A stretch of 64,000 bases of DNA, from positions 259,261 to 323,260 of the forward strand of contig QAOA01002176.1 in the NCBI GenBank assembly GCA_003255065.1. Direction: 5' to 3'. This DNA comes from Cercis canadensis. Taxonomy: Eukaryota > Streptophyta > Magnoliopsida > Fabales > Fabaceae. The translations under genes and the position numbers were made by a program. Below the pieces are notes generated by a model that worked only from the letters and a program-made list of their open reading frames with translations, had not been told where the DNA came from and made no database searches. This document shows, piece after piece, positions 1 to 10,619 of the stretch (its first letter is position 1; each line of letters opens with the position of its first letter).

Positions 1-1150
1 CTGCTCATAGACATATCATGATAAAATTTTGGTAATTATAGAATAGATAACGGGCCCCACCAGTGAACGATGAAGGAAAAACTATATGTTTTCTAACACA
101 TGAAGTGGCAACATTCCCTGTAAGTATACACTCATTGAGACTCCTATGCATTTATGCCCTCAGTAACTTTTGATTGAACTTGATAAATCTCAACCTCAAT
201 GACTCTATTATTGTGTAAGCATCCACTAGGAACTTCTGGAATAATTTCCTTGATAACAATATCGTGGTTGCTTCCCATTTATGTCCATAATACAGAATAC
301 AAAGAATTCCTTAATGGACACTCTTACTATCTTGTTCATACCATTCCTGCTAGATTCACTCAGTGGTATGTCGTCTTTATGACCATCTTTTGCTTAAGGA
401 AAAAGTAGGGGATACTGTAATGCAAGATAAGCTGGGTGTATTTTATTGATCCTTTGCAATATTCATGTGCCATATTCAATCGCAATATCCCTTCCAGCCT
501 CCAAGATTTCAACATCCTCAATTATCAGCATTGCAAGCTCATTTGATGTAGGCTTGTTATGTGTTCTTCCATCTGAACCTCTTTTAGCAATAAGTCTCAT
601 TCATACATTGACAAAAGGGTTACAATAACATCGATCTCTGGCATTTTTAAAAGCTTTTGCAACAATATTGTGCTCATCAATCATCTTCGTTAAGTCCTCC
701 ATAATGATTGGATCAAATTTTACGGACGATTCTTTGTTTCCACTGTATGTAATCAATGATACTATCCAAAGCTAAAATATACATCATCATTCGAATAAAT
801 AAAGTGCATAAAGTATATTGAACCCACCAAAAACTAAAAAATTATAAACCAATGAGCATCAAGACAAACAACTTGCATAATCTAAATAGGTGTTGTTACA
901 GTGTGAATACACACACTAACCTACATGCCCGTAAACAATTTGATACCTCGTTATCCATATCAAATATATAGCAAAAATTTTGGATTGGAATGTCTGTCGG
1001 GTACTAAGCTTCCAATTAAGTGGTAATTTTGATCACTCATGCGAAACATATTTATGCCCTCTTGTGCATTCAACTCATTATCAACTCGTTCGCCTAATGA
1101 TGTGAAAGAAACATCATGTTGTAAGCTCGGATATTTCAATGAATTTACAA
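1..1150 (-). pseudogene. Helitron Rep/helicase-like N-terminal region, decayed and cut by the window edge
   Basis: Translating the - strand in changing frames gives a run of blocks typical of the Helitron_like_N region of plant Helitron replicase-helicases. In order, from about 1110 down to 10, I see HDVSFTSLGERVDNELNAQ, FRMSDQNYHLIGSLVPD, a block around DLTKMIDEHNIVAKAFKNAR, RLIAKRGSDGRTHNKPTSNE, HPAYLALQYPLLFP, and near the edge HIVFPSSFTGGARYLFYNYQ. Rep-like proteins of this family nick and replicate single-stranded DNA during rolling-circle transposition. The reading frame is broken by several stops and shifts, so no intact protein is made. The Rep HUH motif and PIF1 helicase part would lie left of base 1. 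I did not find the element's 5' TC end. Family assignment is by motif memory, but the order of the blocks is persuasive. Confidence 0.8.
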
Positions 1151-2440
1151 CTCCTCACATCTTGCCCATTTAGAAGACCCATAAGTGTTAGGGGAGAACT
1201 GTCCATAAATGGTATTTGAATCTTTCCTTAGGTACAACACAACCTAAACTTCAGATTATTTCTGGCACCTCATTTTGCAATTCTTTCATTGAACCAGAGC
1301 AATGCACCACCAAACTCGTACGACTAAACTGGGTCTCCAAGATCAAAGTATTATGTGGTTTAATCATAATATTAGAAACAAATATTTCACCACAGATAAA
1401 TGTTGGTTAAACTCATAATTGAACCCTTGTAATAATAAGCCATAGGAACAATGTTACCTTCGGGTGTACCCCCATCCATTCCTTAATTAACACCACTTAT
1501 CATATTAGTTACTGGACTCCCATTAGTCACAAGAATGTTATCTGACGTACCACACAAATTAGCTAACATGTAATGATGGAAAAGAATTACGTTACTCAAA
1601 TAATTAATACAATCATACCTCTAGAATCATCAGGGTATTCGGATCATATGTCTGTTGATTCCTACAACTCCCTAAAGAAAAATTAAACATTGAAGTTCAT
1701 GTAAGTATAATAAGTTATTAGGGTACACATCAATTTGTATATCAATAGAAAAATGATAGTTAATGAACTAATAAAGGAGTGGTAAATGTAATCCTAAACT
1801 GATATGTTGGGGTCATTGCATTCTTTAGCTAGGAGTTCAGAATCATTGATACTGAATGCATCATCAACATAATGAGAATCTTCAAAATCAAGTCTACTTG
1901 GCTATAATAATTGTAAAATCCTGCATTTATGTTTGTCCTATTATTAGTTGACGTATTATTCTAATCCAATGAACTACCTAACATGTTTTCCGACCCTCTT
2001 GCAACTCATAGAACATGTTGATTATAAACGAGAGTAATAGTTTTTGAATGTCGGACAGTGGTGCAAACAGGATGGGCAATTTTTGTTGTAATGTCCACAA
2101 AGAAGAAGTAAACCAATAATAACATAGGCTGCTAATTATGTCTTGATATAAAATAGGGATGTATATGTACCTTTAGTATTTAATTGTTCTCTTACATGCA
2201 TACTCCTCATGACTGATGTCTGTAAAGCTCGTGTCTCCTTGGGGTTCATAGCATCTGCTTGTTAGTGAATAAATACAATGGGAAGAAGGCAACTGTATGG
2301 AATATGAGATGTAATATATATATTGACATTTACCTGTCAACTGTTGAGAATCATTGTTATTGTAATATCTTATCATATCTAAGCTGCTAATACCCAATGA
2401 AAGAGTACTACATGTTTGACTCAATGCTTCATTGTTCATT
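1151..2440 (-). other. Probable upstream part of the Helitron, no clear domain
   Basis: This stretch lies on the N-terminal side of the Helitron fragment. It contains a short - strand frame (2173-2439, 88 codons, Ser- and Tyr-rich) that I do not recognise. It may be the poorly conserved start of the Helitron protein or its 5' non-coding part. I see no other gene. Confidence 0.3.
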
Positions 2441-3540
2441 TTTTTTAAGGCAATAAAGAATGGATAGAAACAATGGGACTACATCAGTTCATAAATTCAT
2501 ACCGAACAAAGTCTAATAAATTTAAAACAAACAAATCGAATCAAACATATCTCATTATGATGCCTGGTGTTGAACTTGAAGTATTGTCTTGTACCAAACT
2601 TGTATTAGTCATTTGCAATGAGATAATAAGGGATTGGGTGAGAGGACTCTGTCTCATTTGTAAAGAAAGTAACACAAGTGTTTGGCACAAAATATTATTC
2701 ATCATTTTATAAATGGCCGTGAATTAACTCAAAATACATAGTAGACTTTCCATTCTCCTTAAATGTAACAAAGTAAAGAGATTAAAATATCTGTACAAGA
2801 ATATTCATTTTAACTTCTAGATAAGTATTTTCTTGTTAAATAATCTAGATCATTTATCGTACCTGTGACCCAATCATTCTTTTATTATTAACATGTCTAG
2901 AAGCTACCACTAGTTGGGAGCTCAATCTACAAACATCTCAAATATCAACTACTGCATTTTATAATACATCCTAATATATAAAATACTTTCTATCATTAAA
3001 ACACTTTCATTAACTAGTTATAAAAACATAAAATTATTATTTATCATGTTGCTCATAGGGACCCTCGAGTGCATTCTATTCTTTGCCACAACTCCTAAAC
3101 CTTTGCCCATTGTATCTGGGACTAATACATGCAATGATTGTGTAAACAATATTCTTAATATCAAGAAATCTCGCCACAGACAATTGTTAATTGATTTACA
3201 GGTTCAACAATAATAATATGATATAACTTTCAAAAATTGAGATTAACTTAATATTCAAAATAATATAGCCCTCACTATGAAAATTAACTTTATTTTTTTT
3301 TGGTGTTCCCTAGTGGATTCTCCTTCATTATCTGTGCTCTATTAAGTCTTGCTTTATTCGTTTCATCCACATCCATGTTGTTGAAACTGTACAACAATCT
3401 TCACAACTGAACAAACAAAAAGTCTCATACTCTTTAACTTATGGTATCCTTTTAAAATATAAAATATGAAAATGTCATATGTCAAATTTGGTTTCTCATT
3501 TCAATATATTCTAATTCTCTGAAACGATATATAACACTTT
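2441..3540. other. AT-rich stretch with nothing recognised
   Basis: No motif-bearing frame, repeat or RNA gene is visible to me here. The one short + frame (2473-2712, 79 codons) has no recognisable motif. Confidence 0.4.
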
Positions 3541-3574
3541 TATATTGGGGTAAGGTTATTTCCTTCCAGATTCA

Positions 3575-4365
3575 TTGAGTCGACTCTTACGGTTAAGAGA
3601 GTCGACCATATGCATTGATTTTGCAAAGAGTCGACTATCTAAATAAACAGTCAATGCCCATCAGTGGCCAACTGCTGTATTTTTTTGCGATATAGTTGAC
3701 TATTTAAACCCAATAGTTGACTACTTACGCTTAAACCCCAAATAGTTGACTATTACGTTGTTGATACCCAATCATCCACATTCATAGAGTCGACTATCTA
3801 GATAGGATAGTTGATTGCTTACTCTTTGGATAGGTATAGTCGACTATGAACTACGCTGGAGCCAACTATTCTAGCTAGAATCAATAGCCTACATATCTTA
3901 AGAATAAACATAGAGACTCAATTACTTATTTGACTCATACACGGTACACCGAAAAGGTCGATCCCGCAAATTTATAAGTAGTAGACCAAATAGAATAGGA
4001 GCAAAAGGAATATAGGAGGATTATGAGATGTACAGGTTTCAAAATCCAAAAAATGAGAGGCAATGATACAATAGTATGAGCATGAATTACAGATAATTGT
4101 TGAGCCCGAAAAAGTAAATATAAATATCTTAGGAAGAACTATAATGAAGATAAATGCTTCGTTACTACTTATTTCAACAGTAAAAAATAATAATAAAATA
4201 GAACATCAATATATAAAAACCCATGGAACAATATAAGCAATACTGCAAATAGACAATGAACATATTGGTGTTTGTATGGAAGCAATGTTAAAACACTGAC
4301 CTCACACCTTCCTAAAACTTGTTTTTTAGATCGAGCCAAAATCAAAGAACATAGTCGACTACACT
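3575..4365. repeat. Cluster of near-palindromic GTCGAC motifs
   Basis: Between about 3575 and 3873 there are roughly ten variants of a short palindrome such as gagtcgactc, gagtcgactat, tatagtcgactat and aatagttgactat, spaced roughly 20-60 bp apart. A further copy (atagtcgactac) lies near 4355. The TCGAC/TTGAC alternation looks like CpG decay of one ancestral motif. The cluster sits just upstream of a gypsy LTR and could belong to that element or to an older repeat. Confidence 0.6.
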
Positions 4366-4571
4366 TTGATTGCTTAAACAGACAATGTCTTTTTTATGCG
4401 AATCAGCTTGCTACACGCCCTAACTCTAGGAGTGTTCATGATCTCTTGCTTGGAGTTGGAGGCCCAATGACTAGAAGCAGAGCTAAGCGAGTGAGAGAGG
4501 TGATGTTGAGCCTAGTCCAAGAAGTGCAGACCAAGGAAAGAGCAGCTGGGCCAAGTTCAAAGTTGAGATAG
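4272..4571 (+). pseudogene. C-terminal tail of a Ty3/gypsy polyprotein
   Basis: The last third of this 99-codon frame carries GGPMTRSRAKRVREVM, the basic TRSRAK tail found at the very end of many plant Ty3/gypsy polyproteins. Two related tails occur in this window, on the - strand near 39971 and on the + strand near 62390. The residues before it do not resemble integrase, so only the tail is present. A PBS and gag start follow at 5078 and 5966, so the LTR between them is a 5' LTR. The tail is therefore probably encoded inside the LTR, as happens when pol reads into the 3' LTR. A left-over 3' end of another copy is the alternative. Confidence 0.65.
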
Positions 4572-5076
4572 ATCATTTATCTGTCTCTTGTAGAAGGTAC
4601 ACATGGGCCAGCTTGGAGCCCAAGTTTGGAGCAGGCCGAAAATTATGTTTAATTTAATTATTTTTAATTAGTTTTATTTTTGGGCCTTTGTGTTTATGGG
4701 CCAAAACGTTTAATTAGTTTTAAATTCATTTTTAATATTTTGGACCTTTATGTCTATGGGCCAAAATAGGTATTAGGGTTTTATTAACATTCTTAGAGGA
4801 TCCATCATAGCTTATAGCCCCCTTGCCAAATTGCCTATATAAGGAATTTTTGTATGCCTTTGCAAAACAGTTTTGAGATTAATAGTATTCAGTTTCTGAA
4901 TTATTGAGTTTCTCTGGATTGAGAGCTTCCCTGTTGTTCTTGGGCAAAGAACCGAACCTGAACTTATCAATGATCCTTCCTTGTTAAGGGTTCACCCTAT
5001 TGAGATAACCAAGGTCATCCTACAGTTTGGCATCTGGGCATTCTGTTCCGATCCTTCGGGTGACAAGAATGCATCA
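4430..5076 (+). repeat. LTR of a Ty3/gypsy element (family B type)
   Basis: The segment ends in gcatca directly before a methionine-tRNA-type PBS and contains a TATA motif about 240 bp upstream of that end. Its repeated 'tgggcc' text and closing section resemble those of the LTR at 62560-63119. The left edge is uncertain, because I could not find a matching second LTR or a TSD. Confidence 0.6.
4836..4842 (+). promoter_or_regulatory. TATA box of the gypsy LTR
   Basis: TATATAA in the context gcctatataagg, at the place in the LTR where the retroelement promoter is expected. Transcription would start about 30 bp further on. Position and motif only. Confidence 0.5.
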
Positions 5077-5077
5077 G

Positions 5078-5090
5078 TTGGTATCAGAGC
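5078..5090 (+). other. Retrotransposon PBS (initiator Met-tRNA type)
   Basis: TTGGTATCAGAGC directly follows the LTR end gcatca. TGGTATCAGAGC is complementary to the 3' end of plant initiator methionine tRNA, the usual primer for minus-strand DNA synthesis in many plant retroelements. It marks the upstream LTR as a 5' LTR. Confidence 0.85.
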
Positions 5091-5965
5091 TTTGGCTCCT
5101 TGGAGTTTCAATTAGTATTCCTAAAACCCCTATTCTATTTTTATTTTATCTATCTTATTTGTTTGAGTCAATCATCTTCTATCCCCTTTGCTATTGAGTC
5201 AGTTTTGTTTTTATTTTCATATTAGTTTCATTCTTCGTTTGTGTCATTTAATTTTCTGGGTAAGTTTTTCCCTACTATTTTTCCCTTCCATCATTGTTTG
5301 GTTGTTTCCTTGTGTTTCTTGTTTTGTGTTTAAGAGTCATGCCTAGATCTATACAATTCCTTGTGCGACAATTAGGGTTTGTAGAGTCCAAGTCCAATTT
5401 GTTCAGTAGAGTCCTAGTACTTTTCAAATTCAAAAAAAAAAAGGCAAAAAAATAACCCTAGAAAGGAGAAAAAAACAGTTTTGATCCCTGAAACGGTGGA
5501 ATTTGGTGAAAATCACACGACGCACATTGTATTTGGAATGCGTTTTGCTCAGAAGGCCATTTCCACATGAAAAAGTGTCATCTTTTGTTCAAAACAGACA
5601 CTGTTGACTTTTCTGGTCAACATAAGATCCAATCGAGACAAAATAAAAAAGAAATTTGTGCTAGGGCCGAAATCAAAAGTGATTTGTAGACTTTTGTTTA
5701 ACCTAAAAGACTTTTAAATCAAACTTTCTTGAGTTGTCCATTCTTTTCTTGTTCCAACAGAAACCATTGTTCATTGTTTTATTCGAGTCCTGGTCTTTTT
5801 CTTGGAGTCTTGTGTGGCTTTCTTGTCATTTTTTTTTTGTTTTATCACTTTTTCTCCTTGATAAGTTCTTGTCAGGTTCTTGTTTAAAGGCTTCTAAGGG
5901 AATTTGAGTAGAAAAAGGCAAGAGTGGTGAGCGCATTATCGGGAAAAAGCCAATTGACTGTAAAC
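5091..5965 (+). other. Untranslated leader of the gypsy element
   Basis: T-rich, non-coding sequence between the PBS and the gag start. Long T-rich leaders are usual in plant gypsy elements. No other feature is seen. Confidence 0.5.
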
Positions 5966-6328
5966 ATGTGTGAAACACGTGAGGTGAGTGTGTGCAACAT
6001 GGATCAGGAAGAACCATTCACCAAAAGTCATATGGATGCATATATGAACGCAATTAAGGACCAAATTGCAGCATTGAGAATGGGCACCGATGACAGATTA
6101 GAGAGGTTAGAACACCTAGTTTCACCTAAAACAAAAACTAAAACAACTAGACCTTTTCGGTATTCTGAGGAGGGGGAAGAAGACTATTCTAAGGTTGAAA
6201 CCGAGACCAGAAGAGAGAAGAAGGCAACCCCTTGTCGTGATAATAACCTGGGGAGTATAAAAATGAAAATTCCTACATTTCAAGTTAAAAATTATCCTTA
6301 TGATGTAAGTTTGCTATTGAATTTTTAA
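5966..6328 (+). pseudogene. Ty3/gypsy gag, N-terminal part only
   Basis: Reading from the ATG at 5966, the protein starts MCETREVSVCNMDQEEPF, passes a short coiled-coil-like stretch (DQIAALRMGTDDRLERLE) and reaches DNNLGSIKMKIPTFQVKNYP. That last block is the conserved entry to the retrotransposon gag domain in plant gypsy elements. The frame then leaves the family pattern and stops after 120 codons. The capsid-like domain and all of pol are missing, so the element was cut at about 6300. Together with the LTR and PBS this is the first roughly 1.9 kb of an element. Gag would have built the cytoplasmic virus-like particle. Confidence 0.75.
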
Positions 6329-6410
6329 AAAAAAAACATGTTCATTGTCTACATTTTGATTACACAATATGTTGATGTAAGTTAAATATTAATTTCATCA
6401 TTTCATAAGA

Positions 6411-6813
6411 TTTTAAAGAATTTGATTGCCAACAGACTAACAATGCCGAAAAGTCTCAACTTGATATTTATTTGGCAGAGCCAAGAATCACAATCAAAGA
6501 AATTTTTGATGTTTTGACTTATTGGAGAGACCGAAGTAATAGATTTAGTGATCTTACAATGATGACTTGTGATATATATTAAGCATTCCAATAACTACCG
6601 TAGTATCGGAATCCGCTTTTAGTATTGGCTCTCGTGTTTAGAAGTTTCATGTTTGACGAAACATTGCAAGCTCTCCTATGCACACGTAATTGGCTACTTG
6701 GTTTTGTAGGTGATGATGATGATGATGATTCAATTGACATTGAGGATATATGTCTTTCTAGAGAGGAGTCAAATGTTAATATTGAGGGCAATGATGAGGA
6801 AGAAGAAGATTAG
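6411..6813 (+). pseudogene. hAT transposase C-terminal (dimerisation) fragment
   Basis: In broken + frames I read blocks of the hAT C-terminal dimerisation domain: LDIYLAEPRITIKEIFDVL-like text near 6455-6515, YWRDRSNRFSDLTMMTCDI near 6520-6580, then a serine/glutamate block and ALLCTRNWLLGFVGDDDDDD at 6673-6729. The tail is acidic (GAT repeats coding Asp) and ends in EEEED before the stop at 6811. This domain pairs hAT transposase subunits in the nucleus. Several frame breaks are present. The RNase-H-like catalytic part is absent on the left, where the sequence joins the gypsy gag fragment. Confidence 0.75.
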
Positions 6814-7059
6814 GGGATTTCATAATTTGAATAGTTTTTTAAACTTGTTATTTGGTTGTTATTTTGTTGGTTTGATACTTTGATTTGGCTACTTGGTTTT
6901 GTTGCTTTGAATGTTATTTATGCTTCATTGTTTGATTGTTGGTTTGAGCTATAATCATTTAAACTTGGTTATTGGTTTGATTATTATTTATTCTTCAAAA
7001 TTATGGGAGATGCTAATGGCTCTAGAATATTTGAGAACATTTTGAAAATGTTGATGTAG

Positions 7060-7200
7060 AATATGGGAATGGATTACTAAGAGCTTGTGCAAAATGTAAG
7101 ACTCGTGAGAAAATTTATCATATACATCCGACAAAGTGTGGAACAAGTTATTTATGGCGTCATTTGCACAAATGCCCATCTCGAAATGCAAGAGTTTTGA
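7060..7200 (+). pseudogene. BED-type zinc finger of a hAT transposase
   Basis: In one + frame the sequence reads ACAKCKTREKIYHIH, then CGTSYLWRHLHKCPS. The CxxC pair, the GTSxLWxH block and the H-x3-C ending match the BED zinc finger at the N-terminus of plant hAT transposases, which binds the element ends. Stops flank the block on both sides. It lies downstream of the C-terminal fragment on the same strand, the reverse of the normal order. Confidence 0.7.
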
Positions 7201-7424
7201 GACACTAGTAATTTATTAGATTCATTTTAGTCAAGAAACTAGTAACTTGATTGTTGTGCTAAATACTTTTTAATTAGTATATGGTTAATGATACATTAGC
7301 AGTTTATTATTATAAGTTTATTTGAGTTTGTATTTTGATTAAGTATGTTAATATTTGATGTTTCATAATTAATATATTCTCATATTCTCTAAAAAATAAG
7401 CGTGGCAAAAAAATATTAAAAAAT

Positions 7425-7560
7425 AGATTTTGGCCCGTAGCTCGAAGTGGGCTGGGCTGGGATTTTGCTGGCTCGATTAAAACTAGGCCACTTTGGCTTG
7501 GCCTGGCCCGTTATGGCCCTGCCCTAATGGGCTGGGCTGGCCCGTTAGACAGCTCTAAGT
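7425..7560 (+). mobile_element. hAT-like terminal region with GGGC/GGCC subterminal repeats
   Basis: A GC-rich block in an AT-rich neighbourhood with repeated gggctgggctgg and ggcccgtta text. It ends at about 7556 in gttagacagctcta, which reads as the terminal inverted repeat tagagctgtctaac on the other strand. Plant hAT elements typically have such GGCCC-rich subterminal repeats and a CAGAGCTGT-like end. No opposite end or 8-bp TSD could be paired. Confidence 0.55.
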
Positions 7561-7982
7561 CCAAGTCTATGCATTATTCTTATTTAGCAAATAATTAAAT
7601 TAAAAAAAAGAAGAAGAAAAAACTAACTAAAAGAAAAGATGGTCTTGGGCGACAAGTCAAAGGAGGACAAAGTGGGAAAGTAAAAAAAAAAAAAAGAGAA
7701 ATATCTAGGAGAGAATGATCTAGACAGAGATGAGAGGTTTTTTGTGTGTGAAAGAAAAGAAAAGAGAGCATAAAGAGAGGTAGAGAGAAAAAGGCTATGA
7801 AAGAAGAGAGAAAGGGAGCTTGAAACAGAGAAAAGGAACTCGAAAATAAAGAAGAAAGGGGTCAGTGAGAGGCTTGCTCATACCTTCTTCTATTGGACCC
7901 ATTGCTTAGTAATTGGATAAGGTTTTCCCTTTCTCCCTTTCCATCTATCTTCTCTGATTATCAATTTTATTTGTTGATTGAC

Positions 7983-8331
7983 TGATTGAAGGGCACTTTG
8001 ACCTAATTATTAGAGTTTTACAAGTTTTTTACACAACTATCATAGTTTGAAACATATTTACCCCAATATTGTAGTTTTGAAAAAATAAAAAATAAAAAAA
8101 TAAAAAAAACTTTTTCAAACATTGCAAGTCCCACCACCCACCAGACAAGTCGTGGGCTCGGTGGCGTGTCCCAACAGAACACACCCTGGGCCACGCAGCG
8201 TGGCTAGCAATTTTTTTTTTATTTTTGATTTTTTGAAAACTACAATATTGGGGTAAATTTGTTTCAAACTATGATAGTTGTGTAAAAAACTTGTAAAACT
8301 CTAATAACTAGGTCAAAATGCCTAATTGAAG
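7983..8331. mobile_element. MULE-type MITE with 9-bp TSD
   Basis: Element 7992-8322 (331 bp). Long inverted arms start GGCACTTTGACCTA on the left and, reverse-complemented, GGCATTTTGACCTAG on the right. They stay alignable for about 95 bp, including the shared text caatattgtagttttgaaaa. The loop is GC-richer. The flanks are tgattgaag (7983-7991) and taattgaag (8323-8331), a 9-bp duplication with one mismatch, the size made by Mutator-like transposases. It carries no gene and would need a MULE transposase in trans. Confidence 0.85.
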
Positions 8332-9439
8332 TGGCAAAAGTAGATAATGGAATGTTTTTTTAGCTTAACTTTCGTTTTGATATTGTTAAAATGTTGGTGA
8401 GCTGAGTTTATGTGGGTCATTTCACTTAATCTGATTTACTTGCAATGAGTTTTGTTGGTTCATGGGAATTGCTAGTCAAATAAATGGGAGTCTTATCTCT
8501 TGAAGGGTGTTCATGTTGTTTGATATCATAATTTTTCCTCTTTAATGATCTTCTAGTCCCTAAAGTTTTGGTGAGGATTAGTACTTCTTTTTTTTTTTGT
8601 TCTTTTGCTTTAAAATCCGTCTACCATCCTTGTTGCTAGTACTGTGGGCTCCTATTATGTTTTCATTTGGGTTGATAGAATGATTATCATACATCATGCT
8701 ACTTTTGGTAGTTCATTCGATAAATTGCTTCTTTTACTCATGGCTGTGGAATTTGTGATAATTTATTTACTTACTTGTTGGAATGTAGTCATGTGAGGAG
8801 GGTTGGGTTCTCTCACACTTTGTAGGTTAATGTGCTAAATTAGGTTTCTCTACTTGTTGAGATCTTGTTATTTGTTTGGGAAGAGAGATGAGTGCTTGTT
8901 TAAAATGGTTATGTGTTTAGACAATATATAACAGGCCTAGAGAAGGGAGGAGCAAGAGATTGAGGTCTGTTTGTTCATATTTTTTTAAAAGACTTGATTC
9001 AACATTCTGAATGTATGGTAAGCTTGCAGGCACTAGGCACATAACTTGAATTTGTTGACACATTGCTACATTTTGACTTGAACTGATCTTATCCGATGGC
9101 ACTATGTAGTCACATCTTCCTTAGGCATGTGGTTGAGTCTAAATGGATATATCACTTTCATGATTTATGTGGGAAAACTTGCACAGTATTTTAACGTAAG
9201 TGTTCACTATTTTTTACCCAAAAGGTGGCTGTGTTTTGAAAATTTAGGTGCTTTCTGTTCAACCATGAAAGCGGTGTTTGATAGTAGGCCTTTTTCCTTT
9301 CTCTTGTTCCAAGTAATTTTGGTCTGGTTTAAGAGATCTGCTATTTATTTCATTTTGCAAAATGAAAATATACTCTCTTTTTCCTAGATTCGCTGATGCA
9401 AGACTACTTTGGCAGCAATCAATGTTCTTCTTATAACTG

Positions 9440-9709
9440 GAGCTACAGAGCTCGGAATTTAACACTATTTATCTTGATAGAACCGTAAGACATATATTTT
9501 TCATGTGTGAAATTTTCAGATTTTTTTCATGTCTCCCCTACTCCTAGTTCTGATTTAAACGTGGCTGTTTATTTCCATCTTGTTGCTGGTGTCATGTCTC
9601 TGGCAGTGTGTCATCTTTTGTTTCTAGTTTGAGCTATAAAGCTCCATTGTCCATGATTCTCATCTTGTTAAAACCGTAAGACGCGTTTCTTCGATGTGTA
9701 AAATTTTTG

Positions 9710-9735
<26 letters not shown>
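9440..9735 (+). repeat. Two-copy direct repeat inside LTR C copy 1
   Basis: Text beginning gagcta(c/t)a(g/a)agctc at 9440 recurs at 9631 (spacing 191 bp), and both copies run into an accgtaagac block followed by a T-run. It appears to be an internal duplication of the LTR. Confidence 0.5.

Positions 9736-9744
<9 letters not shown>
9712..9744 (+). repeat. Poly-T tract of 33 bases
   Basis: An uninterrupted T run. Length in such tracts is prone to sequencing error. Confidence 0.9.
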
Positions 9745-9747
<3 letters not shown>

Positions 9748-10028
9748 GACATTGGTGAGGCCATGTTGTATGTAAGCGGATCCCCTTTCCCAAGCTGGAA
9801 GATGTGAGACCAATCTGAGTCCCGAAGCGAAGATGCAATTTTTTTTCTTTTTTCATTTGAATGTAATTTAAATCCCCTCCCCATTAGACAAGGAAAAGTG
9901 TTGTAATATTTGTAAATTCATGCATTGCACTCATTTAAGAGAGAGAGATATATATATATATAGTGTCGTTTAGTATCCGGAAGCTTCACTTATCATGGGA
10001 AGATAGATCGAGTCTGATTCATTTATGA

Positions 10029-10291
10029 AATATCTGACCTAGGTGAATGTAGTGTCACCCTGGAGGACGCTTTATGCGAGAAAGAGGTGGAATGATTTAG
10101 GTCTTAATAAATAAATCATGCATTACATATTTAGATCATTTGTTTTATTCTTGTAAGATNAATATCTGACCTAGGTGAATGTAGTGTCACCCTGGAGGAC
10201 GCTTTATACGAGAAATGGGTGGAATGATTTAGGTCTTAATAAATAAATCATGCATTACATATTTAGATCATTTGTTTTATTCTTGTAAGAT
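10029..10291. repeat. Direct duplication across a single N (probable assembly join)
   Basis: A 131-base block at 10029-10159 is repeated at 10161-10291 with about three mismatches, and exactly one N (10160) stands between. The same arrangement occurs at 36088 and 58984. It most likely reflects two overlapping contigs placed end to end. Confidence 0.85.
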
Positions 10292-10411
10292 ATTCCTGTA
10301 ACACTTTTATTATTTTTGGGATAAATAAAATACACATTTTTTGCCATATTATGCTCACACATTTGATTTCGGGTAACCGTCATTCAGATGGGTGTTGTGG
10401 GGTGTCTAACA

Positions 10412-10612
10412 CTTTCTCTTCACACAAACTGACTCCCGGACCATCTTTGATTCGCAGACCCTTTTTTTAATTTCAAAAGGGATTTTCCAATTGTTCCTTA
10501 TTTTCTTAATACAATTGATAGAGACCCCAAGTTTTTCTTCAAAAACTAAATCTTTTTAAAAATCTGTCATTCACGTAGTAGCGACATTCATGTAAGTTAT
10601 GACACTTGGCAT
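10412..10612 (+). other. Leader sequence following LTR C copy 1
   Basis: The text after the LTR end (cacacaaactgactcccgg, then a block ending gtcattcacgtagtagcgac) matches the text after LTR C copy 2 at 46398-46600. Both are therefore 5' LTRs with the start of their internal region. Here it is cut by MULE sequence. Confidence 0.55.
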
Positions 10613-10619
10613 TCACTTT

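Larger units (their letters stand above)
7561..10411 (+). repeat. LTR family C, copy 1 (5' LTR, left end missing)
   Basis: This sequence shares its layout with 43763-46397 and with the opposite-strand 58481-59929. All have a purine-rich left part, the text ccctccccatt(a/g)gacaagg, a cttcacttatcatggga block, a cacc/caacctggaggacg block, and an end in gggtgtctaaca. The family start TGTAGACA is visible in copies 2 and 3 but not here, where hAT sequence abuts. TGTAGACACC at the start and GGTGTCTAACA at the end are inverted, as expected for LTR ends. The following 200 bp look like the leader of a large gypsy (Tat/Ogre-like) or LARD element. The lineage is a guess. Confidence 0.55.
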
